A DNA stretch of 64,000 nucleotides from Nissolia schottii (taxonomy: Eukaryota; Streptophyta; Magnoliopsida; Fabales; Fabaceae): NCBI GenBank assembly GCA_003254905.1, contig QANU01085255.1, forward strand, positions 1,022,604 to 1,086,603, written 5' to 3'. Each line of letters begins with the position of its first letter. The stretch's first letter is position 1. The notes below the pieces were generated by a model, which was not told the DNA's origin, did no database searches, and saw only the letters and a program-made list of their open reading frames with translations. A program made the position numbers and the translations under genes. Below, piece by piece: positions 11,123 through 23,700 of this stretch.

Positions 11123-14100
11123 ATGGATGACTGTTGTGCCGTGTGCGCCGAACCTTTGGAGTGGGTTGCCTACGGGCCTTGCCTGCACCGCGATGTCTGC
11201 TCCACGTGCGTCGCACGCCTCCGCTTCATATGCGACGATCGTCATTGCTGCATCTGCAAGACCCACTGCGACGTCGCTTTCGTTACCAAGGTATATTCGC
11301 CCATGGCTTATCTCACCTATAAAACCATTGATTCGGGGCACTCCTTTGTATAATTGGCTGAATAGTGAACTTTGTACCTGTTGCCCTAAATTTGTAACCA
11401 CGTAATTCAGAATGGGTTGGATAATTGAGGAGTCCATGCTGCTACTTCTTTTTTAGGTCTTAATTGAATGTGTTAAGATCTTAAATGTGCCCCATTGACA
11501 TGGATGATTGCATTCCACTGTGACATGTATATTGTATCAGTTATGCATGCAGAAAAAGCCCCGTGTGAACTTGTTAACTTTGGTTAGCAGCTGTCCTGAG
11601 ATGTAGAAGCATACAATTCAAATGCTAAGTCACTTTAATTTTAGATCTTCCCGTTATTCTTAGCACATTGTGTATTATCACTAATAGGATCACTGCCACT
11701 TTCATTGTCATTGCACCACTACCGCTACCCTATTTGTTGCTGAGCATCTGGTTGAGAAAGTTAAACATGACATTATTATTTAAGGGAATTTTGTCATTGA
11801 AGATTGAATTAATGAAATAAAATTTGATGTGCTATTTTAACTCGAATATTTGCTATCACCTATTTTTTAAAATGTGTTTCACTTAACTGTTTAGAAGTAA
11901 TCCTTGTAGAATAACACGTTTATAGGGCTTGATTTGTTAATTTCATTTTGTTACTGTTCCTATATTTCGATGTTTTCAATACTCAATATCCATTTAACTG
12001 CATATTTCCAGGCTCTAGGGGATTATACGAGGATGATTAATGATTTTTCATCCCTGCCATCTGAACCAAGGGAGGGCAAGGTTGGATCATATTGGTATCA
12101 TGAGGATACAAATGCGTTTTTCGATGATATGGACCAATACAAGATGATCAAGGCTATGTGCAGGCTTTCATGCAGTGTATGTGACAAGATGGAGGAGCAA
12201 CCACATGATGCCTCAAGGCGGCGGGCGAGGTTTAGGAATATAGAGCAGTTGAAGGGTCACTTATTCCACCGTCATAAGTTGCTTATGTGCAGTTTATGTC
12301 TGGAGGGAAGGAAGGTGAACTTTTATACTATTGGGATCATATATGAATTTTTGTAAATGTGATGAAATAATTTGTAATCTTTGTTGTCTTTCTTTTTGAT
12401 ATTAGGGCTTTTTAACCATCCTTTCTATGACATAGGTTTTTATATGTGAGCAAAAGCTATACACTAGAGCACAATTGAATCAACATATAAGCACAGGAGA
12501 TTCTGAGGTGGATGGGAGTGAGAGCGAGAGAGGTGGTTTTATGGGGCATCCTATGTGTGAATTCTGCAGAACCCCGTTTTATGGAGACAATGAACTATAC
12601 ACCCACATGTCTACGGAACATTATACTTGTCATATATGCCAAAGGTAGCGACCGAGCTAATCATATGATTTATGCTTGTTTGAACTATTAGAAATATAAG
12701 GTTCATGCGATTTCTACATTTTAATGCAGGCAGCATCCGGGACAGTATGAATACTATAAGAATTATGATGACCTAGAGGCAAGATATCTGCACCATGCTT
12801 TCCTTTTACCCACTTTGTTAAATAGTTGGCTTTACGATATTTTTTCTATTGTTTGAACTAAAAGAATTTGTATGAACAAATGTCATCTGGTGCAGACCCA
12901 CTTCCGTCATGATCACTTCTTATGTGAAGATGAAGCTTGCCTTGCTAAGAAGTTTATTGTGTTTCAATCTGAAGCGGAAATGAAGGTGATTCCTTATGGC
13001 ACATGGATCTTTTTCTGTTGCTTCATCCTTTTTTGTAATGATTTATTTGGGATGGATCTGTCTGCAGTGCATGCAGGCATGGTGGTTCCTAATGCTTGTG
13101 CATTTGGATGCTGTGTTGTTTTTATCTCATATTATAAACTTATAAGATGATTCATTGTGGTGGGATTATTCCTTAATTGTTGAACCTCTTTTTCCTTGTT
13201 TTATGGCTTAGAGGCATAATGCTATTGAACATGGAGGGCGAATGTCACGGTCAAAGCGTAATGCTGCTCTTCAGGCATGTATAGTGACAATAATTTCTGT
13301 TTGGTCTTGCTTCTTATTCCTATTGACAATTTGGCATTATTCTTTTTCAATGACAAATATTTAACTTCCCATACTTCTCATTCCCTTCTATAAGCTTTCT
13401 TTCTTTCCTATAGATACCAACTAGCTTTCGATATAGACGTGGTAATGAACAAGACCAACGCCGCGGCAGAGGACGAACGTTTTGCAGTGATTCTTCTGAA
13501 AATCAACTTTCTATGGCCATTGAAGCCAGTTTGCAGATGGCTAATGCAGCACAAACATTTCATGATCAGGCAACATCAAGTAGTGGACAAGTTGCTATTG
13601 ATGACGGGAATGCTGATATTGATTCTATCGTTCAGCCATTTGAATCATTAGGTACATCGGGTTCTGAGCCATCAAGATACCTCCAGGCCTTAGGTCCAAA
13701 CTCAAGGAATGCACCACTGGGAGATTCTTCCTTTCCTCCTCTCCCCCTAGCTTCTTGCATTGACCAACAAAGGTCCAAACAGGAGTTGGTAGGTTCATCT
13801 AGTAATACTATGGCAGCACGTTTGCGTGGGCATGGCAAAGGAAAGGTGTCTGTTGTTAATTCTGGTAATGCTTGGCCTGCTCCAGGTCGTGGAGTGGTAC
13901 AATCATCAAGTAATCCTACACAATCTAGACTTCCAACAAATGTTAATCCTGGAGCGTCACGTAATTCTGGTCAAATGAAAACGGCAATTAACAGTGGACC
14001 TTCCCCACCAAGTTATGCTAGTTCTATTCAGCCTACACCTAGAACTACTCATGGACAATCATCTGCTGGTTCTTTGAGGGACACACGCGACAATGGTAGA

Positions 14101-15036
14101 ATAGTTCACTCTGCATCTGCGCCAAATCTCATTGAGAGTAACCCTGTTGAAGCTTCAATGTCCGATTTTCCTCCAGTTTCTGCTGCACAAGTGAGCAAGT
14201 TGCCCACAAGCACTCGGTCTTCTATGAATGCGGAAAATGTTCAATCTGCTAACAAGTCCTTGGTTGAAAAGATTCGTGGAGCTCTTGATTTTGATGAAGA
14301 CAGATATACTTTGTTTAAAGATATATCTGCTCAATATCGCCTAGGCACAGTTGATACAGATACATATCTGGACTGTGTGCAGCAGTTTGGCTTGTCTCAT
14401 CTTGTACTTGAATTGGCAAGACTATGCCCGGATGCTCAGAAGCAGAAAGAGCTTATTGAGTCTTACAACGCTAGTTTGCGAAGGAATGCCTTACAAGAAA
14501 ATGGATGGGTTCGCGGTAGCTCTAGTGCCCACCCCAAAGATAGTAATGTTTCCAAGAAAGGTAAAGGCAAGTCTATGGATGGCAATGGGAATAACTCCAC
14601 AGTTAGATTAGCAGATAGTTTCTTAAGCACTGTACACCAACTACAATCAAGTCAAAGACCTACAGAAGAGAAGCTGGAGGTGCTATCAAGGGGTGACTAC
14701 CGCACTAACAAAGCCAATGTTAAAATCGAGCAGCAGGTTGACACAAGTTCTGGACCTTTGAAGATTGGTGGGCAGAAGGAGATATCAGTTGGGAGTGTAT
14801 CTAAACAGAATAGAGAGGACGCCGGTGCTGGCAGCAAACAGCGTAAGAAAACTTCGAAGTTCCTAAGAGTGCGCCTTGGTGATGGCTCTGCTTCAGCCCT
14901 TCTAGATTTTGATAACTCACACACCGAACCAGATCCAGGAACAACAGATAGTTTACAAGGTAACAACAATGACTCTGGAGGGCTGCCTGTGCGAGGTGTT
15001 TGGCGAAAGGGTGGAGGTCATAAACTCTTCTCCTGA
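11123..15036 (+). CDS. HEL2-like: RING and C2H2 zinc-finger E3 ubiquitin ligase, ZNF598/HEL2 family, 834 aa
   Basis: Seven exons: 11123-11290, 12012-12314, 12436-12644, 12730-12778, 12896-12985, 13212-13274 and 13414-15036; phases close exactly. The RING lies at residues about 5-47 (CAVC near the start, CLH, CSTC, CCIC). C2H2-type fingers follow in exons 2-5 (CSVC...HLFHRH, CEFC...HMSTEH, CHIC...HFRHDH). A long low-complexity Ser/Gly/Asn-rich tail ends in GVWRKGGGHKLFS. The order RING, finger array, disordered tail matches ZNF598 (animals) and Hel2 (yeast), which detect collided ribosomes, ubiquitinate small-subunit proteins and trigger ribosome-associated quality control; plant orthologues have similar length. 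It would act on cytosolic ribosomes. Two introns use GC donors: after 12778 (GAG|GCAAGA) and after 13274 (CAG|GCATGT); no GT nearby preserves frame. Confidence 0.93.
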
Positions 15037-16263
15037 TTCTGCTTCTGCTTCTCTGAGGCTTTAAAATGTGATGTATCACCGAGACTCCAATATTTTATCT
15101 AAGGGAGTGATGATTTCTTTTTGGGGTAGGATGGGAGTGATGATTTCAATGTGTCCAATTTGAGTGAGACTTGAGTATGGTAAGCTGGGATGTGAATTTT
15201 GTATTTTGTTGAAGGCTAAATGCCATTGCCTGAATTGGCACTTTTTTGTTTGATTTTGGGGTATACAGTTTGATCAAGTGTCCAGATGAATGTTTGGTGC
15301 CAAGTGTACTTTTTGCATTGCATGCAACTGGCGCTGTTTCTTACATGGCGATTTGCAGTCTCCTATCTTTCAGAATTTCAGTGTCGTCTGCAGTTTTGTA
15401 CACACTTTCTAGGCCTGTTCCTGAAAATTTCCTGCAATATACAAAAGAATAAAACAGGATGATGATATTTGAACCAAATTACCAGATGCTGTTGGAGCAT
15501 TTGCGTAGAATCGTTGGCCTGTATGTGGTTTAACTTTTTTATGGTCTCATTTAATATCTTTGTACGTAGATTTATGTTTACCCCGTTCTGTGAATTTAGA
15601 CAGGTTTGTAATTTTTCGTAAAATTAAAGTTCAATTGTTTTAATTATTAGAGTTACTTTTATGGCGTTGTAACTTCGAAGAAATTTGGAGGAATAAGAAT
15701 GGAGATGATCGATGGGTTAGTTTAATTTTTTTTGTCTCAGCTTTAGTGATATATAAAAGATAGGGTTATGTTTTGTTTCTGTGTCTTTGCTTTTTTTGTT
15801 CTGTCCTGAAACAAAAGATAAACAAAAGATAGGGTTATCTTTTGTTTCTGTGTATTTGCTGTTTTGTCCTGTCATAATACCAAACGAAGCTTGTGATTAC
15901 AAAACCGGGACCGGACCAGCCCATTATTGTTGTTGGGCGGGTGAGTCACTTTTGCACTTCCAGAGATATCCAACCTAATTTACAGCCCAAAAGAAAAGCA
16001 ATAAAATTTCTCAAAAGAAAAAGCAATGTCCAAGCTTACCGTTCAGTTTAACCCCAAAATAAAAAAAAGCACCTACTGTTCAGAGATAGACCAAAAAAAA
16101 TTGGGCAGCTTTAATTTACAGCAAAAAATATAGAAAAATGTCAAAGTTTCTAAAACCCTTAAATTCATTTTGATTTGATTGATTTCTTAAACCCTATTTA
16201 CGCTTGGTTTGAAGTTGAAGTCGGAAACTTGAAAAAAAACGAAAAGAGCCAAGAGATTCATCA
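15037..16263. other. 3' UTR and intergenic, with a short tandem duplication
   Basis: The first few hundred bases are the probable 3' UTR of the E3 ligase. A stretch of about 55 bp containing GATAGGGTTAT and TTTTGTTTCTGTGT is duplicated in tandem at about 15754-15809 and 15823-15876. The rest is the presumed promoter and leader of the WD40 gene. Confidence 0.6.
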
Positions 16264-19200
16264 ATGGTGGTCGAGAAGGAGAAGGAGGAGCAACAGCTGA
16301 GCGAATGGCGCGTGCGGCTTGGGCCCTACCTCGGAGACATTTCGGCTCTCTGTTTACTTCACCTTCCCAATCATTCTCTTCCTCTTCTACTCGCCGGTAC
16401 TCTTCTTTTTCCATCCACCACTCTCCATTTCACCATCTCACATGTTCACTCTCCTTCTGCTTTGCATCAGGTTTGGGTTCCGAGATTCTGCTCTACGACT
16501 TAGAGCTCGCAAAGATCATGAGATCCTTCTCTGTATTCCAAGGGATCCGCGTCCACGGAATAACCTCTAATTTCCCTCCAGAGACCCCTCACCCTATAAT
16601 CGCCGTGTTTGGGGAAACAAGGTTGAAGCTTTTCAGCTTCTCATTCGACGACGCCGTTTCTGGGAGCCCGCAGTTGACGCTGATTCACTTGTTGCCAAAG
16701 TTTTGTCACTGGGTTTTGGATGTTTGCTTCCTCAGGGTACTCTCCACATTTCTGGTTCTTTTGTTTCATAGTGGTGAATGAATAGTATTGCTTGTTGTTG
16801 TTCTGTTCTTACTTGTCTTCCTCTTTTTTTGTGATTGGTAATTGGTAGTAGGGCTGCTTAGCTCATTCGGATGTGGAGAGCCGTTTTCTTGCTATAGGAT
16901 GTAGCGACAATTCGGTTCATATCTGGGATATCTCCAACTCTAATATGGTTCTCAAGGTTCAGTCTCCAGGTTGGTTGGCTGGTTTCAACTTCATGGCATG
17001 AGTTTGGTTCTTTATTGACTAGTTTTTTTCCCCCTTCTAATGAGGATCCATTTGTCATTGGATTGTAGTGCGGTGCCTTTTGTATTCGATGCGATTATGG
17101 GGTCACAGTCTTGAAGTTCTCCGTGTTGCTTCTGGTACTATATTTAATGAGGTAAGGGATCTTTTGATGTTTAACATTCGCGATTGCGCTTGGAAATGAC
17201 AAGTCACAGGAATAATGTTTTATTTTACTCGTACATTCTGCTTCCACCCTGCTGCAAGTCTCTCTCTGACTCCATCCATGACAGAGTCCCGGAGCTGATA
17301 GCTATATATATGACTCCCAATCTCTGGTTCAGCTTTTGCTGTTCTAATGGGATGATATGATGCCACATGATTGCATCAGTTATTTTTATTTATGCTTATG
17401 CATGAAGGATCCATTTTATTCATTGAATGTCCATATGATTTACTCAAATAGTTTCTTTCGTTTTCTTCTAGTAAGTATCACACAATGTACATGAGTATCC
17501 TTGTTAAAAGTTCTTTGGTATGTTGTTTAATGTGTATGCCTTTCTATTTTCTTTAAATTACTTTAAAGAGTTTTGTTCGGGGCAGATTATTGTTTGGGAA
17601 GTGGCACCTCGGCATTATAAATCTTCTTCAAAAAGTGGAGAAGAACATGATCATCAGAGCGTTTCATTATGCACTTTCTGCAAGCTAGAAGTTAAACTCT
17701 ACGAGGCTGTTCATGTATGTAAACTTATTGGACATGAAGGTTCAATATTCCGAATTGCATGGTTGTCCTGTGGATCTCGACTGGTATCTGTCTCTGATGA
17801 CCGTAGGTAAGTTAGTTTTTTCAGTCCTATTGTACCACTTATTTATTTATTTTTTTCAGTCCTATTGTACCACTTGTTTATATTCATTCGTAGATAATGA
17901 CAGTGTCATGATTATTCTCCTTTCATTAATGTAGTGCACGTGTCTGGGCTGTTCCTATTGAAAGAGAAGATTCTTTTTGTCATGATCCCATTGCTCTTGT
18001 CTTATTTGGACACAATGCTCGAGTTTGGGACTGCTGTATTGATGATCATGTAAGGCATTCGGTGCTGTTCAGTGTTCAATCTTTCTCAAGTTAAATTGGA
18101 AAAACAAATCAATGCAACAATATTATGAACTTCATCTTAAATAAATATTATATTATCTTTTTAATTCTGATTAGCTATTCTAATTAATTATGCAACACGT
18201 AACTTTTGGGGTGAAAATAATTCTAATTAAATTGTTTTGAACTTCATATTGGGTCTATTTACCTTTCAGCTAATAAGCCTCTCTGTTGATAAACTATATT
18301 GTCAAGACCTCAGATTTAAATTCCTCACTGTATCTCTTATTGGTTCTACTTTTATCATGATTAATGACTTAGGCTTAGCTGCTCCTTGTGCATTGGACTG
18401 CTTAGACCCTGCTTCTTTAATAATTACCATTGACTAGTAACTGCATAAAATTTGAAATTTACAGTAATGTGCTAATATTTCTAAAGACATTCATGTGCTG
18501 TTATCTTAAACCCGTGGTCTCATTTTGCTACTTTGGTTGTCATTAATGTGGCTTTTTGCTCACTTTTGCTGATATTATCAATATTCTTTTTACTTGTCTA
18601 ATAGTTTGTTAAACACATTATTCATGGTCTTCAACACTGTTTGAAGTCTACTTAGGTTTCCATTTATTTTGACTTCTTGAATTGAACCACCCCCACCCCC
18701 TTTTTTATCGAGGGTTTCTGCAGTTGATTTTCACTGCCAGTGAGGATTGTACGTGTCGTATATGGGGAGTTGATGGTGAACAGCTGCAAGTCATTAAGGA
18801 GCACATGTAAGTTATTAACATAAATACCTGATCTTTGTGTCTTAAATTACTAATTGCCGATTTTTGGAATTTCTTGGCTCTTGGCATATAAGCGTTGAAG
18901 ATAATTGATTGTCTGAACTCCTGAATTCTGTGAACTAAGTTTCTTGAAGAGACTGCCACTGGTAATGTGTTATCTTGAATATTTAAATAACCAAGGAATT
19001 CCATAACCCCTGAGTGTTGGATTTTCCTAGTATTTTCTGAAAGTTAACAATGATTTAGGATGTGGTAAGATACAAGAATGACCAAAAACAGTGATATTTC
19101 CAATTCTTGTTATACCTTGCATTTCTAGCATGCAACTGCTAAATTATAACTAGAGAACAACTTAACTTGTCTTCCCTGTTAGGTTTCATGACACCAAATC

Positions 19201-20674
19201 TGTCCTTATTTTCGTTCATTTCTTTCAGAATCTCAGTCTGACTAATTAAGGAGATACGGGGAATAATGAAGTATGTGAATTCTTTGTTGTGTACAGAGGA
19301 AGGGGCATATGGAGATGTTTGTATGACCCAAATTCAACACTTCTCATAACTGCTGGGTTCGACTCAGCTATTAAAGTGCATCAGCCTCATGCTTCTGTGT
19401 CCAGGGGTTTGGCAGCAGCATCAGGGCCCCTTGACAGAACAGAGATGTTTTCCGTTTGCATCCCTAATGTGTTGGAATGTATGGGACTCATGGACAGGTA
19501 GGATTATTAAATGTGATTAGCTCACTTAGGATGCCCACACACATTCCAAAATTTTGAACTCATTTTGGGATGCCTTTCTCCATATTTAATTGTACTTACC
19601 ATTTTTCATATTGCTTAATCTTTTTCTCCTTGTTTGTTGCAGCAAGAGTGAATATGTTCGTTGTTTACGTTTTGCCTCTCAGGACAGTCTTTACGTTGCT
19701 ACCAATCATGGGTTTCTCTACCATGCTAAATTAGGTGGTGCGGGAGATGCTCAGTGGAATCAACTTGTCCAGGTCAGCAATGGGGCTCAAATTATCTGTA
19801 TGGATTTATTGTCTAAGGACTCATTTGAGCTTGATTGTGGTGCTGAGGATTGGGTTGCTATTGGAGATGGTAAAGGAAATATGACAGTTATTGGAGTAAC
19901 TTATAATGATTGTACCCCTACAGTGAGATTAAGCTTTACCTGGTCAGCTGAGATGGAGAGACAACTGTTGGGTACCTATTGGTGCAAATCTCTGGGATGT
20001 AGGTAAATGACCCCTTACCTTTCAACAGTAGTGTGTAAATTATCGAGATGATACTTTGAGCTAAAACACTGCACAGATACATGATGCAAGCTAATGAGGT
20101 TGAACCTTTGCTTTTGTACTCGCTGCGTGACAAATGTCCTAACCTTGTAGTTCTTGAAAAATCACCATGTTATGAAACTTTGGTTAGGGTAAAGAAATGT
20201 GCTTATTGCTAATTTAGCTAGCATGCCATCATTTCTCTCTCTTTGGTTGACACTTAACAGTCTGTGATATCATACAAGTTAAGCTATATAAATGATCTTG
20301 TAGTTTCATCTTACCATGTATATCCTGTAGTGCAATCAGGTGGGAGATCCTAATACATTATTACACTATTTAGTTTACCCCTTGTGGTTTTTGCAAATGC
20401 TTATGCTTAAATTATTCTTTTGTTTTATAACTTATATTCTTATTTCTTTTGCTTCGTTTCAAATTAAGATTATCCTTTTATGGTGATACAAAATTGTGTA
20501 GGTATGTCTTCACAGCTGATCCTCGAGGAACATTGAAACTCTGGAGGTTGCCTGATCCTTCACAACCTAATCTTCAAAGCTCCATGGAGAGTAGTAGTGT
20601 ATCACACATAGCAGAATTCAAATCTATTTATGGAATGCGGATAATGTGTTTGGATGCATGCACGGAGGAAGAGG

Positions 20675-20715
<41 letters not shown>

Positions 20716-23700
20716 GTTTCTTGTCTTGTAAAATTCTATTCATTTTAGATTAAGTTGGTGGAGTTTTGACATATTCAGCTTCAGCATTGCTTATTTTTGT
20801 TGTTTGGTAGACTATATGCTACTTGATAGAAACTTTCTTTGTCTGTGTTTGTTTAAGCTTATAAGAAGCGCATGTATGATATTGGCGTTTTTTAGAAGCT
20901 GCTCTTTATAACATACAAGGAAAGCAATTTTTTGGGTGTTTTAGATTTTTCTTTTTTTGAAAAATTTATTATTTGATTTCTTTATATGTATCTTTTAATT
21001 TAAAAATCACTTTTTCTTAAAGAGTTAACAATCTCAAACAAACGGACCCTTAATGCTTTAATTAAAATAACAACTGCTTTTATGTAGAGAGGACCTTTAT
21101 ATGACAATGTTCAATAACTGTTAGGAACATGGTCATGGGATATTTTTCATTTAAATCTAAGATGTTACCAAAATTTAAAAATAGAAAATCATTTAGAATC
21201 TAAATATCAAATTTTCTGCAGGTCCTAGTGTGTGGAGATCTGCGTGGTAATATGGTTCTATTCCCATTGCTGAAGAATCTGTTGCTTGGCACATCAGTTA
21301 TACAAGAAGTGAAGATACCTCCAGTAAATCATTTCAAAGGAGTTCATGGGATTTCAAGTGTGTCTAATGTTTCTATGACTAAGCTTGGTTACAATCAGAT
21401 TGAGATATGCTCAGTAAGTTTAACTATTGATCCTTCTGTTCAAGAGGCACTGTTAATATTCAAACTCACTAGCACAAAAATGCAAATATGGATGTGCAAT
21501 ACTTGGATTACAACTGCTAATTTTTATTCATGTTCAGACTGGAGCAGATGGTTGTATATGCTATCTGGAATATGATCGAGATATGCAGACTTTGCAATTT
21601 ACGGGATTGAAACAAGTGAAAGAGTTGAGTTTGATTGCATATGTTTCTTTGGATAACAACTCTGTTGATACTTTATCCAGAAGCTATGCAGCTGGTTTTG
21701 CATCAGTCGATTTCATAATATGGAACTTAGTTAATGAGAATAAGGTACTTTGACTACTTTTTCTGTTTTCTCTACTCTGCTTGGTTAATAGTTGCACTAA
21801 TTTCTCTGTTTTTGCATACCACTGCCACCTGTTCTAGATTTTATGATTAACTGCATATATTACTAGCAGGTTGTGAAGATTACATGTGGTGGATGGCGGC
21901 GTCCTCATTCCTATTATCTAGGTGATATACCAGAAAAGAAAAATTGCTTCGCCTTTGTCAAGGTTATCCTTCTGCTTTGAACTCTTGACTGTTGAACAAA
22001 TTTACTAAACAATTTACATTTCTTTAAGCTTTATCTGTCCTAAAGCACCTGACATGTGCTTATTATATCTTGCTGTTCAAAGTCAAAAGAACGCCTTTAT
22101 TAGAAAATCTGCTGTATTAGGTTTTACCATAATATTTCATATTTGATATCATTTTTGTGGTTTGCTTGCTGACAAGGCTTGAATATGAAGTCCATAAGAC
22201 CCCATGGCTTCAAGGACTTGCCCTTTTTTATCAAGGATGGGCCGGGTGAAGTTAAATTAAAAAGGCAGTTTCATTTCATTTCCTTCTGGATTAGTGCTTA
22301 GTCTTTAGATTTCAAAATTTTATTACTATGAGGATCTGAAAGGAACATTTAATCAGATTGTTTACTTTCAGTTTGTTGTGTTTCTTCATTTTTCGTGGGG
22401 ATTGGTAAAGCTCTAAATTTTAACAATAGTTTTAGCACTTCTTTAAGCTTGACCATTAGCCACTTTATTGGAAATTTGGACCCTTTTTGTCCTGGCTAAT
22501 TGATGTTTGTTGTCACATCACAATAATGTTTTTATGAATAGCTGTATCAAATAATGGAATTTATTGCAGGATGAAACGATACATATCCATAGACACTGGA
22601 TTCATGATAGAGACGAGAAGATATACCCTCGGAGGTTGCATATGCAATTTCATGGCAGAGAGATACATTCATTGTGCTTTATCTCTGAAGATATACTCCC
22701 AAAAGATAATTATAAGCATACCTTACATTCTAAATCAAGTTGGATGGCAACTGGCTGTGAAGATGGAACTGTGAGATTGACTTGGTAAGTACTGTCTGCT
22801 GTCTGTAGAGCTGGATTGAGTACCTTCTTGAAATCTAATGTATCTGTTTGGTTTAGGTACTCTCCGGGTATTGAAAATTGGTCCACATCGAAATTGCTTG
22901 GTGAACATGTTGGAGGATCAGCGGTAAGATCAATTTGTTGTGTGTCAAAACTGTACACCTTTACATCAAATACAACTGATGTACTTGACAGAAGGGGTGA
23001 ACTGAATGCTGCTGTTGAGGACAATGATAATCCAACCTTGCTGATATCAGTGGGTGCAAAGCGTGTGCTGACTTCTTGGCTACTAAAATATCAGAAGCTG
23101 GACTACAAAAATGACTTCCTAATGGATCGTCAGTATAATTCAAAAGGTGTTGATGATCAATTGTCAAGTTTGTCCTCATCAATGACGTTCCAGTGGCTTT
23201 CCACTGATATGCCAGCCAAATATTCAATCACCCACAAATGTCCAGAAAATAATGTGGAGAAAGTAGTAAGTGTTACTGAAAATGTTTCTCATACAGAAGT
23301 AGATGGTAGACCTGAATCACTGCTGCCTGAAAGGGGAATGATGAACATGATCAAAGATAAACATGAGGATGACTGGAGATATCTTGCAGTCACTGCTTTT
23401 CTTGTTAAATGTGCGGGTTCCAGGTGAGAGGAGATGCCTATTTTTGTTTTCTTCATTCTGTTTTTTATGAGTCTTTAACTAACTTATCCAAAAATGTCTG
23501 AAACTTATCTTCCATTTTGTATATCTTTCAGGATATCTGTTTGTTTTGTTGTTGTTGCCTGTTCAGATGCTACTCTTGTGTTACGTGCTTTAGTTCTGCC
23601 CTATCGCTTATGGTATTTACAATTATTCCTATCAAACTCTGATTTCCGTTCTATGCTTTCTTAATTTTTGTTACGCCTTAACAAGACTCCTTTACTGATG

